In this document: piece by piece, positions 54,957-64,000 of the stretch
Layout of the letters: each line of letters begins with the position of its first letter
Numbering within the stretch: the first letter of the stretch is position 1
Source of the DNA: Demequina aurantiaca
Lineage (GTDB): Bacteria > Actinomycetota > Actinomycetes > Actinomycetales > Demequinaceae
Direction of reading: 5' to 3'
Assembly: GCF_000975135.1 (NCBI RefSeq)
Contig: NZ_BBRF01000001.1
Span: forward strand, 345,591-409,590
Length of the DNA stretch: 64,000 bases
Position numbers and translations under genes: made by a program
Notes under the pieces: generated by a model
What the model saw: the letters and a program-made list of their open reading frames with translations, nothing else
Database searches by the model: none
Told to the model about the DNA's origin: nothing

Positions 54957-56375
54957 CTAGTCGTCTGCCGCGAGCGACCAGCGCGCACCATCGGCGCTGT
55001 CCTCAATGACGATATTCGCGGCGGCGAGGCGATCGCGAATGGCGTCAGCCGCGGCCCAGTCCTTGTTCGCGCGCGCCTCGGATCGTGCCTCGATGTCCGC
55101 GCGTACCAGGGAGTCCAGCGCAATCAGGGCTCCGGAGGTCGACGAACCGTCGCGCCATTGGTCGGACGCGGGGTCGAGCCCCAGCACGTCCAGCATCGCG
55201 CGCACCGACAGCAGAGCCGCACGCGCGGCATCGTCATCCCCGGACGTCAGCGCCGCGTTTCCGGCCCGCACCGTCTCGTGAATGTGCGCAAACGCGCGCG
55301 GCACCGAGAGGTCATCGTCCATCGCGGTCACGAAGGCTTCAGGGAGCTCCGCGGCCCAGACCTGTTCCGCGGTGAGCGCGCCCACCCGGTCGCTGGCGCG
55401 CACCACAAAACCGGACAACCGCGCCCAGGTGGCCGTCGCGTCGTCGAGGGTGGAGTCCGCGTACTCGAGCATCGACCGGTAGTGAACGCTCGCCAGCGCC
55501 AACCGCAGCGCGGCAGGGTGGTACTGGTCGAGCACCTCGGATACCAGTAGGCCGTTGCCGAGCGACTTGGACATTTTTGCCCCGGACTGGGTCACCCACG
55601 CGGAGTGCATCCACAGCCGTGCAAAGCGATCTCCGGCCGCGCGCGACTGTGCGAGCTCATTCTCGTGGTGCGGGAAGCGCAGGTCGAGTCCGCCGCCGTG
55701 GATGTCGAACTCGTCTCCCAGGTAGCGCTTGGCCATGGCCGAGCACTCGATGTGCCACGCGGGACGTCCGGGGCCCCAGGGCGAATCCCAGGACGCCGTC
55801 TGGGGCTCGGAATCCTTGCGCGCCTTCCACAGCGCGAAGTCCCGCGGGTCGCGCTTGTGCTCGGCGGGCGAGTCCGTCGCGGGGGTCAGGTCATCGAGCG
55901 CCTGGTTAGTCAGCGAGCCGTAATCTGGCAGCGAGCGCACGTCGAAATAGACGGAGCCCTCGTGCTCGTAGCCGTGTCCGTTGTCGACGATGCGCTGAAT
56001 CAGCTGCACCATCTGCTGAATGTGGCCTGTCGCACGCGGCTCGGCAGCCGGATACTTGACCCCGAGGGCCGTGTAGGCGTGGGAAAACTCGCGCTCGTAC
56101 CGCAGTGCGCGCGCCCACCATTCCTCGTTATTCTCCGCCGCCTTGGCAAGGATCTTGTCGTCGATGTCGGTGACGTTGCGCACGAGGGTCACGTCGTTTC
56201 CACTGCGCTCGAGCCAGCGCTGAAGTACGTCGAGCGCCACCGCGGAGCGCATGTGCCCCACGTGAGGGGAACTCTGCACCGTCGCACCACAGAGGTAGAT
56301 GCCCACCTTGCCGTCAACCAGGGGCGTAAAGGCGCGCTCGGAACGCGTCGCGGTGTCATACAGATGCAAGGTCAC
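54957..56375 (-). CDS. cysS: Cysteinyl-tRNA synthetase
   Basis: Charges tRNA-Cys. About 472 residues from GTG 56375. The zinc and nucleotide region is [25 protein letters not shown] (HIGH box as HVGH), and [10 protein letters not shown] is the KMSKS loop. A -10 like box TAGCCT seven bases upstream of the GTG supports this start over ATG 56396. The mycothiol ligase MshC is similar, but the length and C-terminal helical domain ([24 protein letters not shown]) fit CysS. Confidence 0.96.
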   Translation of the reverse strand: MTLHLYDTATRSERAFTPLVDGKVGIYLCGATVQSSPHVGHMRSAVALDVLQRWLERSGNDVTLVRNVTDIDDKILAKAAENNEEWWARALRYEREFSHAYTALGVKYPAAEPRATGHIQQMVQLIQRIVDNGHGYEHEGSVYFDVRSLPDYGSLTNQALDDLTPATDSPAEHKRDPRDFALWKARKDSEPQTASWDSPWGPGRPAWHIECSAMAKRYLGDEFDIHGGGLDLRFPHHENELAQSRAAGDRFARLWMHSAWVTQSGAKMSKSLGNGLLVSEVLDQYHPAALRLALASVHYRSMLEYADSTLDDATATWARLSGFVVRASDRVGALTAEQVWAAELPEAFVTAMDDDLSVPRAFAHIHETVRAGNAALTSGDDDAARAALLSVRAMLDVLGLDPASDQWRDGSSTSGALIALDSLVRADIEARSEARANKDWAAADAIRDRLAAANIVIEDSADGARWSLAADD

Positions 56376-56455
56376 GGGGTTCAGGCTACCGGTCATGCCC
56401 CGCCGGGCAAAGACCCGCAGCCGATGCTACGACGCGTCGCGCTAGCCGTTCGGGC

Positions 56456-56929
56456 CTAGCGTGGGAAGACGAGTGCGGTCGCGAAGGCCGCGAGCCCCTC
56501 GCCTCGGCCGGTCAGCCCAAGGCCGTCGGTGGTCGTGCCGGCGACGGATACGGGCGCGCCGATGCAGTCGCTGAGGACACGCTGGGCCTCGTCACGACGC
56601 GGCGAGAGCTTGGGTCGGTTGCCAATGACCTGGATGGCCACGTTGCCAATCTCGAGGCCGGACTCGCGCACTAGTCGGGCGCACTCCTCCAGCAACGCGA
56701 TGCCCTTGGCGCCCGCCCACTCGGGACGGTCGGTACCGAACGTGGAGCCAAGGTCGCCTAGGCCCGCAGCACTGAGCAGCGCGTCACATGCGGCATGAGC
56801 GGCGACGTCGGCGTCGCTGTGGCCCTCGAGAGCGCGCTCGTCCGGAAACTCCAGTCCCGCGAGCGAGAGGCCCTGCTGGTCACCATAGGCGTGAACGTCG
56901 ACGCCGATGCCCGTGCGGGGAATGGTCAT
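56456..56929 (-). CDS. ispF: 2-C-methyl-D-erythritol 2,4-cyclodiphosphate synthase
   Basis: MEP-pathway enzyme of isoprenoid synthesis, 157 residues. [10 protein letters not shown] and [26 protein letters not shown] hold the zinc ligands, and [14 protein letters not shown] is the family signature. The start overlaps the ispD stop by four bases. Confidence 0.97.
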   Translation of the reverse strand: MTIPRTGIGVDVHAYGDQQGLSLAGLEFPDERALEGHSDADVAAHAACDALLSAAGLGDLGSTFGTDRPEWAGAKGIALLEECARLVRESGLEIGNVAIQVIGNRPKLSPRRDEAQRVLSDCIGAPVSVAGTTTDGLGLTGRGEGLAAFATALVFPR

Positions 56930-57669
56930 GGCTTCTCCTCTACCGATAGTTCAGACGCAAGCAGTTCGGTCGCGCGCAGTTCGTTAGCGTAATGCTCTGC
57001 GAGCGGAAGGTCGCTGGGGCGCGTGACCTTGAAGCCGGACTCGTGGCCGTCGACGGCCACCACTCTGCAGCCCGATGCTCGCACTAGTTGGGCATCGTCC
57101 GTTGCCTGCGCGGTGGAATGGTCCCTATGGGCGGCGCGCAGTGCTTCTGCCCTAAAGACCTGCGGGGTCTGGACTGCACGCAGCCCGTCCCGGTCCACGG
57201 TTGCCCCGAGTTCGCCGGTCGCACCGGCTGCCTCGACCAGGGTATCGACCACCTCAAGCACCGGGATTGCCCCGTCCGCCCCCGCACGGACCGCCGCGAT
57301 GGCAGCATGTGTGACGTGTGGGTCTTGGAAAGCCCGGGCCGCATCGTGCACCAGGACGATGTCCGGTGGCGTGCGGTCGGCCGCGAAGAGCGCTTCGATG
57401 GCCACAGCCACGGACTGCTGGCGCTCGGCGCCGCCGGGGATCACCAGCATCGGCCGGCCTGCAAGTTCCGGCACTGCGGCGAGTGCCACCTCAATGTCTG
57501 CCACATGCGTGGCGGGCGCGGTGACGACAATCTCGTCGCACGCGTCGGCGACGCGCAAAACGGCCCACGCGACGAGGGCTCGCCCGGCGAGCGGAAACAG
57601 TGCCTTAGGTACGTCAGCACCCAGGCGTGAGCCCGAGCCGGCGGCGGTGACGACCGCCGCAGTGCTCAC
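56926..57669 (-). CDS. ispD: 2-C-methyl-D-erythritol 4-phosphate cytidylyltransferase
   Basis: MEP-pathway enzyme, about 247 residues. The nucleotide motif is [36 protein letters not shown] and [17 protein letters not shown] are also diagnostic. GTG 57669 overlaps the carD stop (GTGA) and gives the family N terminus. In the carD-ispD-ispF-cysS-rlmB order shared with many actinobacteria. Confidence 0.96.
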   Translation of the reverse strand: MSTAAVVTAAGSGSRLGADVPKALFPLAGRALVAWAVLRVADACDEIVVTAPATHVADIEVALAAVPELAGRPMLVIPGGAERQQSVAVAIEALFAADRTPPDIVLVHDAARAFQDPHVTHAAIAAVRAGADGAIPVLEVVDTLVEAAGATGELGATVDRDGLRAVQTPQVFRAEALRAAHRDHSTAQATDDAQLVRASGCRVVAVDGHESGFKVTRPSDLPLAEHYANELRATELLASELSVEEKP

Positions 57670-58148
57670 GACGCGAGAACCACGTCCAGGCGGGACTCCG
57701 CGGTCGGCTCGTCGCACTTCTCGGCAAGAGCCAGTTCGCTGACTAGAATCTGGCGTGCCTTGTGAAGCATGCGCTTCTCACCGGCACTGAGACCCTTGTC
57801 GGTGTCACGACGCGAAAGGTCGCGGACAACCTCGGCCACGCGGATGACATCGCCGGAGGCGAGCTTCTCGACGTTGGCCTTGTAGCGGCGCGACCAGTTG
57901 GTGGGCTCCTCGATGTACGGCTCACGCAGTACGTCAAACACCTTCTCGAGGCCTGCCTGGTCCACAACATCGCGGACGCCGACAAGGTCGACGTTCTCCG
58001 CGGGAACCTCAATAGTCAAGTCACCCTGTGCGACCTTGAGCTTGAGATAGATCTTCTCTTCGCCCCTGACCGTGCGCTTCTTGATGTCTTGAATCTTGGC
58101 GGCACCGTGGTGCGGGTAGACGACGGTTTCTCCGACGACAAAGTTCAT
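57666..58148 (-). CDS. carD: CarD-family RNA-polymerase-binding transcription factor
   Basis: 160 residues. The N-terminal RNA-polymerase-interacting domain reads [37 protein letters not shown]. The C-terminal DNA-binding helical domain includes [48 protein letters not shown], with the tryptophan that contacts the promoter bubble. It stabilises open complexes. First gene of the operon; a downstream AT-rich stretch (58180-58220) probably holds its promoter. Confidence 0.97.
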   Translation of the reverse strand: MNFVVGETVVYPHHGAAKIQDIKKRTVRGEEKIYLKLKVAQGDLTIEVPAENVDLVGVRDVVDQAGLEKVFDVLREPYIEEPTNWSRRYKANVEKLASGDVIRVAEVVRDLSRRDTDKGLSAGEKRMLHKARQILVSELALAEKCDEPTAESRLDVVLAS

Positions 58149-58309
58149 GGTGAAAGGTTCCCCTTCGTTGCGGATACCTATTCTACCACCGTAATAATTT
58201 GCAATAACAGGTGTGTGATTTCACTGACGGTAGCGACGCGCCGGTGGCATCGCATCCTCTAAAGCGACTATTCTGGTGACGCACTCAAGCCCTGGAAAGG
58301 ACTCCCCTC

Positions 58310-58807
58310 GTGAAGTTCATTGCGCCCGCCCGCGTCGCGGTCATCGCCATCGCTGGCGCCGTAGCCCTTGCCGGCTGCTCATACGTCAACCCCATCATCA
58401 CGCAGAAGCCCTATGCGGCAGCCGACGGCCTGCAGGCGCAAATTGGCGACGTGCACGCGAGCAATCTACTGATCGTCACGACGGCAGTGGATGAGCCGGC
58501 GTCGCTTACCGGGAGCCTATACAACGCGGGTGACGAGGACGCCACCATTGTCTTCGCGCTCGACGGCGCGCACGGCGTAGACGTATTGGTCCCCGCAAAG
58601 ACCCAGGTCTCCATGGCGGTCGACGGCGACGTGCCGGTCCTCGCCTACGCCCCAGTCGCTCCCGGCCTCATCGCCGATGTCGCGATTCAGTCGGAGGTCA
58701 CAGGCGTGATCACCACCCCCGTGCCGGTCGTGAACGGTGACCAGGAGGAGTTCCAGCCGGAGCTCGAAGCCCTCGCTGAGGCTGACGTGCCCGCCTACGA
58801 CGCGTAG
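58310..58807 (+). CDS. Putative lipoprotein of unknown function
   Basis: 165 residues from GTG 58310, with GGAAAGGA as ribosome site. Signal peptide with lipobox VALAGC near residue 23. The mature part reads as a beta-rich domain, HASNLLIVTTAVDEPASLTGSLYNAGDEDATIVFAL, then VLVPAKTQVSMAVDGDVPV, a pattern I know from actinobacterial lipoproteins beside carD and the pst locus. Function not known. Confidence 0.83.
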   Translation: MKFIAPARVAVIAIAGAVALAGCSYVNPIITQKPYAAADGLQAQIGDVHASNLLIVTTAVDEPASLTGSLYNAGDEDATIVFALDGAHGVDVLVPAKTQVSMAVDGDVPVLAYAPVAPGLIADVAIQSEVTGVITTPVPVVNGDQEEFQPELEALAEADVPAYDA

Positions 58808-58830
58808 CGACTCGAACACAGCTGACGAAC

Positions 58831-58872
58831 GAATGACGAAGGGCCCGGGGAAACCCGGGCCCTTCGTCATTC
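58831..58872. terminator. Perfect 19-base hairpin with GAAA tetraloop
   Basis: Arms 58831-58849 and 58854-58872 enclosing GAAA. It lies between the lipoprotein gene (+) and the pstB end (-), which converge, and should terminate both. Confidence 0.9.
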
Positions 58873-58945
58873 CCATACCCCAGCCACGCGCGTGGCAGTG
58901 GACGGGCGCGGCAGGGACTTCTCGCCCCCGCCGTAAGACAGCGGA

Positions 58946-59725
58946 TCAGCCGAAGCGACCCGAGATGTAGTCCTCAGTGGCCTTCTCAGAGGGCGTCGAG
59001 AACATCGTGGCCGTGTCATTCATCTCGATGAGCTTGCCCGGCTGTCCGGTGCCCGCGATGTTGAAGAATGCCGTTCGGTCCGCGACGCGCGCCGCCTGCT
59101 GCATGTTGTGCGTCACGATCACGATCGTGTACTCGTTCTTGAGTTCCTGCATGAGGTCCTCGATGGCCAGCGTAGAGATGGGGTCCAGCGCCGAGCACGG
59201 CTCGTCCATCAGCATGACGTCAGGCTTGATCGCGATCGCACGTGCGATGCATAGCCGCTGCTGCTGCCCACCGGAAAGCGAGGAGCCGGGCTTGTCGAGT
59301 CGGTCCTTGACCTCATTCCACAGGTTGGCGCCTCGTAGCGACCCCTCGACCAGCTCTTCCGCGTCGCTCTTGGAGATACGGCCGTTGTTGAGCTTGACGC
59401 CAGCAAGCACGTTCTCCGCGATCGACATGGTCGGGAAAGGGTTGGGGCGCTGGAACACCATGCCGACGTGCTTGCGCACGGCCACGGGGTCGATGTTCTT
59501 GGCGTAGAGGTTCTCGCCATCCATGAGCACCTCGCCCTCGACGCGAGCTCCGGGGATGACCTCGTGCATGCGGTTCAGCGTCCGCAAAAACGTGGACTTG
59601 CCGCAGCCGGACGGACCAATCAGGGCCGTGACGGAGTTCGGTTCGACCGCCAGCGAGACATCCTCTACGGCAAGGAACTTGCTGTAGTAGACGTTGAGGT
59701 TGTTGACGTCAATGCGCTTAGACAC
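58946..59725 (-). CDS. pstB: Phosphate ABC transporter ATPase PstB
   Basis: 259 residues. Walker A is GPSGCGKST (37-45), with [16 protein letters not shown] and [44 protein letters not shown] is typical of PstB. Supplies energy for phosphate import. Last pst gene; no phoU follows in the window. Confidence 0.97.
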   Translation of the reverse strand: MSKRIDVNNLNVYYSKFLAVEDVSLAVEPNSVTALIGPSGCGKSTFLRTLNRMHEVIPGARVEGEVLMDGENLYAKNIDPVAVRKHVGMVFQRPNPFPTMSIAENVLAGVKLNNGRISKSDAEELVEGSLRGANLWNEVKDRLDKPGSSLSGGQQQRLCIARAIAIKPDVMLMDEPCSALDPISTLAIEDLMQELKNEYTIVIVTHNMQQAARVADRTAFFNIAGTGQPGKLIEMNDTATMFSTPSEKATEDYISGRFG

Positions 59726-59743
59726 GTGTGCTCCGGATCTCTT

Positions 59744-60709
59744 CTAACGGCCAGTCTTGGGCGAGAAGTACTTGGATATGAGGCGCGCAATGAGGTTGAG
59801 CGCCATGACTATGAGGATGAGAACGAGTGCGGCCGCCCACGCGCGCATCTCGGTGATCTCTGGGACACAGGGGATGCCCGGGTCGTTGCAGGGCTGCTCG
59901 CCCTTACGCCACTCGGCCACGATGTAGACGGGCAGGGTCATCATGCGGCCCTCGAACAAGTTCAGGTTCATCGAGTCGGCGGCACCCACGGCGATGAGTA
60001 GGGGGGCCGTCTCGCCAATGACGCGCGCGATGGCCAGCGTCACACCAGTGGTGATTCCCGCCATCGCGGTGCGCATGACGACCTTGACGATGGTGAGCCA
60101 TTTGGGAACGCCGAGTGCGTACGAGGCCTCGCGCAGCTCGTTTGGTACCAGACGCAGCATCTCCTCCGTGGCGCGCACCACGACGGGGATCATCAGCACG
60201 GACAACGCGACCGCACCGACGATGCCGAGCTTGGTACCGGGACCGACAACGATCGCGAAGACTGCGTAGGCGAAGAGACCGGCGACGATGGACGGGATGC
60301 CCGTCATGACGTCCACGAAGAACGTCACCATCTTCTTGAGGCGACCCTGTCCGTACTCGACCAGGTAAATCGAGGTCAGTAGGCCGATAGGCACCGAGAT
60401 GATGGTCGCCGCGAGTGTGATCAGGAGCGTGCCCCAAACGGCGTGAATAATCCCGCCCTCAGGCATGCCGCCAAAGACTCCACGCATGGACTGCTCGAGG
60501 AAGTCAAGGTTGAAGTTGTGGTTGCCGTCGGCATCCACAAAGAAACGCTGCATTCCTCGGGTCACCACGGTGACGGACAGCCATACCAGCGGGATGACGG
60601 CAATAGCGAATGACAGGTAGATGACTACCGACATTCCGTTGTTGGCGAACCGTCGGCGCGCGCTCAATTGTCCGAGGGTACTCACGGACTTTTCCATGGT
60701 CGTAGCCAT
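59744..60709 (-). CDS. pstA: Phosphate ABC transporter permease PstA
   Basis: 321 residues, six hydrophobic segments. The EAA-type loop reads LRLVPNELREASYALGVPKWLTIVKVVMRTA. GTLLITLAATIISVPIGLLTSIYLVEYG and GIPSIVAGLF are characteristic. It overlaps the pstC stop by one base. Confidence 0.96.
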   Translation of the reverse strand: MATTMEKSVSTLGQLSARRRFANNGMSVVIYLSFAIAVIPLVWLSVTVVTRGMQRFFVDADGNHNFNLDFLEQSMRGVFGGMPEGGIIHAVWGTLLITLAATIISVPIGLLTSIYLVEYGQGRLKKMVTFFVDVMTGIPSIVAGLFAYAVFAIVVGPGTKLGIVGAVALSVLMIPVVVRATEEMLRLVPNELREASYALGVPKWLTIVKVVMRTAMAGITTGVTLAIARVIGETAPLLIAVGAADSMNLNLFEGRMMTLPVYIVAEWRKGEQPCNDPGIPCVPEITEMRAWAAALVLILIVMALNLIARLISKYFSPKTGR

Positions 60710-61716
60710 CAGTTAGCTCCCGAGAATTCTGACCGGCGCGAGACTATCCACCGCGCGAGCATGTTGACGAGCAAGGTGATGACGAACAGCGCGAGACCCA
60801 TCGCGATGAGGGCGGAGACGCCCTCGGAGTTGGCCTCGGGGAACTTCAACGCAATGTTGGCGGCGATGGTGTTGTGGAGTCCGCCCTGCAGGATTGCGAA
60901 GGAGTAGGACAGCCCGGGCGACAGGATCATGTAGACCGCCATCGTCTCCCCGAGCGCGCGTCCAAGTCCCAGCATCGTCGCGCCAATCATTCCGGAACGC
61001 CCGAAGGGGAAGACCGCCATGCGGACCATCTCCCAGCGAGTGGCGCCCATGGCGAGTGCAGCCTCTTCGTGAAGGGTGGGGGTCTGCAGGAAAACCTCGC
61101 GGGTGACCGCAGTGATGATCGGGATGATCATGATGGCCAGCACGATGCCAGCAGACAATGCCACGCGACCCGTGTTCGACACGGTTCCGGTCAGCGGGTC
61201 GGGTGCGAAGAGCGGAATCCAGCCGAGGTTCTCCCCTAGCCAGTTATAGAATGGCTGCAGTACTGGCAACACCACGATCGCGCCCCAGAGCCCGTAGACC
61301 ACCGAGGGAATCGCAGCGAGTAGGTCGATCACGTATCCGAGCCCCGCAGCAAGCTTGCGCGGCGCGTAGTGAGAAATGAAGAGCGCGATGCCGATGGACA
61401 GCGGAGTGGCGATGAGTAGCGCTATGGTCGAGATGAGCACCGTGCCAAATACCAGGTAGCCCACGATCTGGATGAGGTCCTGCCCCATATCGGGGCGAAT
61501 CCAGTCCACCTTGGCGGCCAGTTCACCACTGGTGTCAGTAAGCGCGGGCCAGGCCTCGACCAGGAGGAAGGTCGCGACCGCCGCGAGCGTCGCCAGAATC
61601 AGAGAGGCCGAGACAAGCGAAACGCCGCCAAACACCTTGTTGGCGACGGATTCCTTGTGGGCGGTCAACGGCACCGCTGCTGCCTCGAAGGGCTTGTGCT
61701 CTTCAGTCGTTGTCAC
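60709..61716 (-). CDS. pstC: Phosphate ABC transporter permease PstC
   Basis: 335 residues, with a long cytoplasmic N terminus and six membrane helices. LIATPLSIGIALFISHYAPRKLAAGLGYVIDLLAAIPSVVYGLWG is a PstC signature, and the EAA loop reads LHEEAALAMGATRWEMVRMAVFPFGRSGM. Paired with PstA in one membrane channel. Confidence 0.96.
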   Translation of the reverse strand: MTTTEEHKPFEAAAVPLTAHKESVANKVFGGVSLVSASLILATLAAVATFLLVEAWPALTDTSGELAAKVDWIRPDMGQDLIQIVGYLVFGTVLISTIALLIATPLSIGIALFISHYAPRKLAAGLGYVIDLLAAIPSVVYGLWGAIVVLPVLQPFYNWLGENLGWIPLFAPDPLTGTVSNTGRVALSAGIVLAIMIIPIITAVTREVFLQTPTLHEEAALAMGATRWEMVRMAVFPFGRSGMIGATMLGLGRALGETMAVYMILSPGLSYSFAILQGGLHNTIAANIALKFPEANSEGVSALIAMGLALFVITLLVNMLARWIVSRRSEFSGAN

Positions 61717-61746
61717 GCGTGATCTCCATTAGAGGCTGACATGGGC

Positions 61747-61782
61747 GGTGGTGGACTCATCCTTGCGGACGAGCCCACCACC
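61747..61782 (-). terminator. Hairpin between pstS and pstC
   Basis: GGTGGTGG-A-CTC pairs with GAG-C-CCACCACC, twelve-base loop and one mismatch. There is no T tract. It may attenuate transcription so that PstS is made in excess of the permeases. Confidence 0.5.
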
Positions 61783-61799
61783 AGTCCAGTTGAGATGAA

Positions 61800-62945
61800 C
61801 TACTTGGTCGCGTCGATGGTGTCGAGGATCGACGTGATCTTCGACGACAGGTCGGCCGAGATGGGCGAGGAGCCCGCCGCTGATGCGGCAATCTGCTGAC
61901 CATCAGCCGACGCCACGTACTTGAGGAAGCCGGTCACGAGGTCGCGGTCGGCTGCATCATCGTACTGCTGGCAGAGGATGTGGTACGAAACGAGGACGAG
62001 CGGGTACGCGCCCGCAGCCGTCGTGGTGCGGTCGAGCTCGTAGGCGAGGTCGTTCTCACCGTTCGCACCCTCAGCGAGGGGCGAGGCGTCAACAACTTCC
62101 GCGGCCGCCTCGGCCGAGAACGGCACGTTCTCGTCACCAACCTTGAGCGCAACGCTTCCGAGCGATCCGGCGCGCGAAGCGTCGGCGTAGCCGATGGTGC
62201 CCTGCGTGTCCGTCACGATCTGAACGACTGCCGAGGTGCCGGGGCCCGACTCGCCGAGCGAGTTTGCCCACTCACCCGATGCCTCATACGGCCACGAGGT
62301 CGACGCCTTCTCGAGGTAGTCGGTGAAGTTCTTGGTGGTACCGGACTCGTCCGCGCGGTGAACCATCGTGATGGCGAGGTCAGGAAGCTCGACGCCCTCG
62401 TTCTGGCTGACGATGGCAGGGTCGTTCCACTCGGTGATCTTGCCGTCGAAGATCTGCGCGATGGTGTCAGCGTCCATGTTCAGAGACGTGATGCCGTCGA
62501 GGTTGAAGATGACCGCAATAGGCGAGATATACATCGGCAGGTGGATGGCACCCGACTCACCGTCACAACGGGTGACGGCCTGGGCGTACTCGTCTGAATC
62601 CATGAGCGAGTCCGAGCCGGCGAACAGCGTGCCGCCGTCGAGGAACTGCGTACGGCCACCGCCGGAACCAACGGGGTCGTAGTTCACGGTGACGTCAGGG
62701 TTGACCTGCTGAAAACCTGCGCGCCATGCCTCCATGGCGGACTCCTGCGACGAGGCGCCGGCGCCGTTGAGCGAGCCGCTCAGCGTCATTGCCTCGGCGG
62801 GCTCGGTGGCTGCGTCGGTCGCCGCCGTGGTGGTGGCTGCGTCGGTGGCTGCGGTGGGCTCCTCGTTCGAGGGCGAGCACGCGGCCAGTGCGAACGTCAG
62901 CACGGTCGCGGTGGCGATGACGCCGGTGCGAGTTGCAATCTTCAC
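61800..62945 (-). CDS. pstS: Phosphate-binding lipoprotein PstS
   Basis: 381 residues. The signal peptide has lipobox FALAACS near residue 23. A Thr/Ala-rich linker precedes the binding domain LSGSLNGAGASSQESAMEAWRAGFQQVNPDVTVNYDPVGSGGGRTQFLDG, with VHRADESGTTKNFTDYL and TQGTIGYADASRAGS further on. Captures phosphate outside the cell. Preceded by a PHO box. Confidence 0.96.
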   Translation of the reverse strand: MKIATRTGVIATATVLTFALAACSPSNEEPTAATDAATTTAATDAATEPAEAMTLSGSLNGAGASSQESAMEAWRAGFQQVNPDVTVNYDPVGSGGGRTQFLDGGTLFAGSDSLMDSDEYAQAVTRCDGESGAIHLPMYISPIAVIFNLDGITSLNMDADTIAQIFDGKITEWNDPAIVSQNEGVELPDLAITMVHRADESGTTKNFTDYLEKASTSWPYEASGEWANSLGESGPGTSAVVQIVTDTQGTIGYADASRAGSLGSVALKVGDENVPFSAEAAAEVVDASPLAEGANGENDLAYELDRTTTAAGAYPLVLVSYHILCQQYDDAADRDLVTGFLKYVASADGQQIAASAAGSSPISADLSSKITSILDTIDATK

Positions 62946-63030
62946 AGTCGAATTCCTAACTTACTTGGGACACCCGGCTCCTTGCCGGACAACATCCAAC
63001 GTAGGGAGCGAAGGTAACGAGACACCTGGG

Positions 63031-63063
63031 CAAATCTGAACTCTGGGTAAACGTTGGGTGAAC
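63031..63063 (-). promoter_or_regulatory. PHO box upstream of pstS
   Basis: Three contiguous 11-base direct repeats on the minus strand, GTTCACCCAAC, GTTTACCCAGA and GTTCAGATTTG, the layout of actinobacterial PHO boxes. They lie about 90 bases before the pstS start. They should bind the phosphorylated RegX3/PhoP-type regulator, encoded directly upstream. Confidence 0.8.
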
Positions 63064-63080
63064 GCACACGGGAGCGTCGA

Positions 63081-63776
63081 TCACGGCTCCAGCGTGTAGC
63101 CCACTCCCCGCACGGTTTGGATGATGACGGGCTCCGCAGGCACGGCCTCAATTCGGCTGCGAATGCGCTTGATGTGGACGTCCAGGGTCTTGGTGTCGCC
63201 AAAGTAGTCCGCACCCCACACGCGGTCGATGATGACCTGGCGCGGAAGCACTCGGCCGGCATTCTGTGCCAGGAGGAACAACAGGGCAAACTCCTTGGGC
63301 GGCACGGATTCGGACTCACCGTTGCGGGTGAGAGTGAGGCGCTCCGGGTCGAGCGTCATGCCCGCCACCGTGAGGCGCTCGGGCTCATCCGGGATCCCCT
63401 CGAGTCCGGTGGCGTGCCGGCGTAGCACGGCACGGATGCGCGCAACGAGCTCGCGTCCTGAGTACGGCTTGGTCACGTAGTCGTCGGCGCCCAACTCGAG
63501 TCCGATGATCTTGTCCACCTGGTCGTCCTTGGCGGTCACCATCAAAATGGGCACATCCGAGCGCTCCCGGATGGCATGGAAGACCTCGGTACCTGACATC
63601 CCCGGCAGCATCAGGTCCAGTAGGACCACGTCTGCGCCATCGCGGGCGAATGCCGCGACGCCCTGCGGCCCGGTCTCCGCGAGCATGACCTCGAACCCCT
63701 CGCGTCGCAACAGGAAGTTCAGAGAGTCGCGATACGACTCCTCGTCTTCCACCACAAGAATGCGTGCCTCGGTCAT
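63081..63776 (-). CDS. regX3: Phosphate-responsive response regulator (RegX3/PhoB type)
   Basis: 231 residues. Receiver domain with Asp54 as phosphorylation site (VLLDLMLPG), the TAKDD switch and Lys in VTKPYSG. The C-terminal OmpR-type winged helix has [30 protein letters not shown] and [10 protein letters not shown]. The ATG overlaps the kinase stop by three bases. Position before pstS and the PHO box support a role in the phosphate response. Confidence 0.93.
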   Translation of the reverse strand: MTEARILVVEDEESYRDSLNFLLRREGFEVMLAETGPQGVAAFARDGADVVLLDLMLPGMSGTEVFHAIRERSDVPILMVTAKDDQVDKIIGLELGADDYVTKPYSGRELVARIRAVLRRHATGLEGIPDEPERLTVAGMTLDPERLTLTRNGESESVPPKEFALLFLLAQNAGRVLPRQVIIDRVWGADYFGDTKTLDVHIKRIRSRIEAVPAEPVIIQTVRGVGYTLEP

Positions 63777-64000
63777 TTTTCTCCCTGGATTTCCGGGTCG
63801 ACCCCGTGTTCTTGAAGCCTGAGTGTGAATGTTGAGCCCACGCCTCGCTGCGACCAGACGTCGACGGTTCCCGCGTGCTGCAATGCCACGTGCTTGACGA
63901 TGCTGAGGCCCAGCCCAGTGCCACCACTGTCCCGTGAGCGGGCGGGGTCCGTGCGGAAGAAGCGCTCGAAGATGCGTTCCTGGTCCTTGGGGTCGATGCC
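63773..64000 (-). CDS. senX3: Sensor histidine kinase, C-terminal fragment (SenX3/PhoR type)
   Basis: Only the last 75 residues lie in the window; the gene continues beyond base 64000. The visible part is the end of the ATP-binding domain: [47 protein letters not shown], with F and G2 boxes. The stop overlaps the response-regulator start (AATGA), which marks a two-component operon. Confidence 0.9.
   Translation of the reverse strand, partial: GIDPKDQERIFERFFRTDPARSRDSGGTGLGLSIVKHVALQHAGTVDVWSQRGVGSTFTLRLQEHGVDPEIQGEK

Overview
The window reads as chromosomal DNA of a high-GC actinobacterium. The evidence is strong G/C at third codon positions, several probably leaderless promoters, CarD, a WXG100 protein, many actinobacterial DUF families (DUF3017, DUF6350, DUF3027, DUF3263, DUF4031, DUF4032), an IdeR/DtxR regulator, a CIRCE-controlled groEL and a SenX3/RegX3-pst locus. 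Gene content and order point to the Micrococcales (Cellulomonas/Demequina-like), but this is an inference. I see no rRNA, phage, insertion sequence or CRISPR array.

Layout. 1-5.4 kb: aquaporin (5' end outside the window), then purN-purH-DUF3017 on the minus strand and two membrane proteins. 5.4-13.5 kb: an accessory sugar locus with a divergent arrangement, ABC binding protein and two permeases on one side, and a LacI regulator, a formylglycine-type sulfatase and a GH36 alpha-galactosidase on the other. This suggests uptake and desulfation/hydrolysis of a sulfated alpha-galactoside. The locus has no ATPase; an MsmK/UgpC-type ATPase at 51.1 kb is the obvious candidate. 13.6-16.9 kb: sucC-sucD and L-lactate dehydrogenase. 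16.9-21.8 kb: galU, gephyrin-like Glp/MoeA, RimJ-type acetyltransferase and a three-TM protein that matches the GlpR/SepX division proteins, with a divergent 5-formyl-THF cyclo-ligase and FmdB. 21.9-26.4 kb: a giant helicase-like protein whose catalytic motifs all look eroded. 26.6-28.7 kb: arsenic operon acr3-arsR-arsC. 28.7-35.4 kb: MFS transporter, tRNA-Arg, aldo/keto reductase, NlpC/P60 endopeptidase, dtxR-ugd, manA. 35.5-41.7 kb: serC with a CAP-domain protein, an MFS/DUF3027/cold-shock operon, an HD-like protein, WXG100 and DUF4031. 41.7-45.5 kb: groEL with CIRCE, LytR_C protein, DUF3263, uracil-DNA glycosylase. 45.5-47.5 kb: a cassette of SipW-type signal peptidase and two secreted proteins sharing one cleavage motif, preceded by two strong inverted repeats. 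47.6-53.9 kb: tRNA-Thr, DsbA-like and MauE/DoxX-like redox proteins, Ser/Thr kinase, shared ABC ATPase, DUF4032. 53.9-58.2 kb: carD-ispD-ispF-cysS-rlmB. 58.3-64 kb: a lipoprotein, then senX3-regX3 and pstSCAB on the minus strand with a three-unit PHO box in front of pstS.

The most interesting items are the catalytically eroded helicase/nuclease, the SipW secretion cassette with its palindromic leader, the Glp/GlpR division module, and the sulfatase plus alpha-galactosidase locus served by a distant ATPase. Functions are assigned by motif recognition only; no database search was run.
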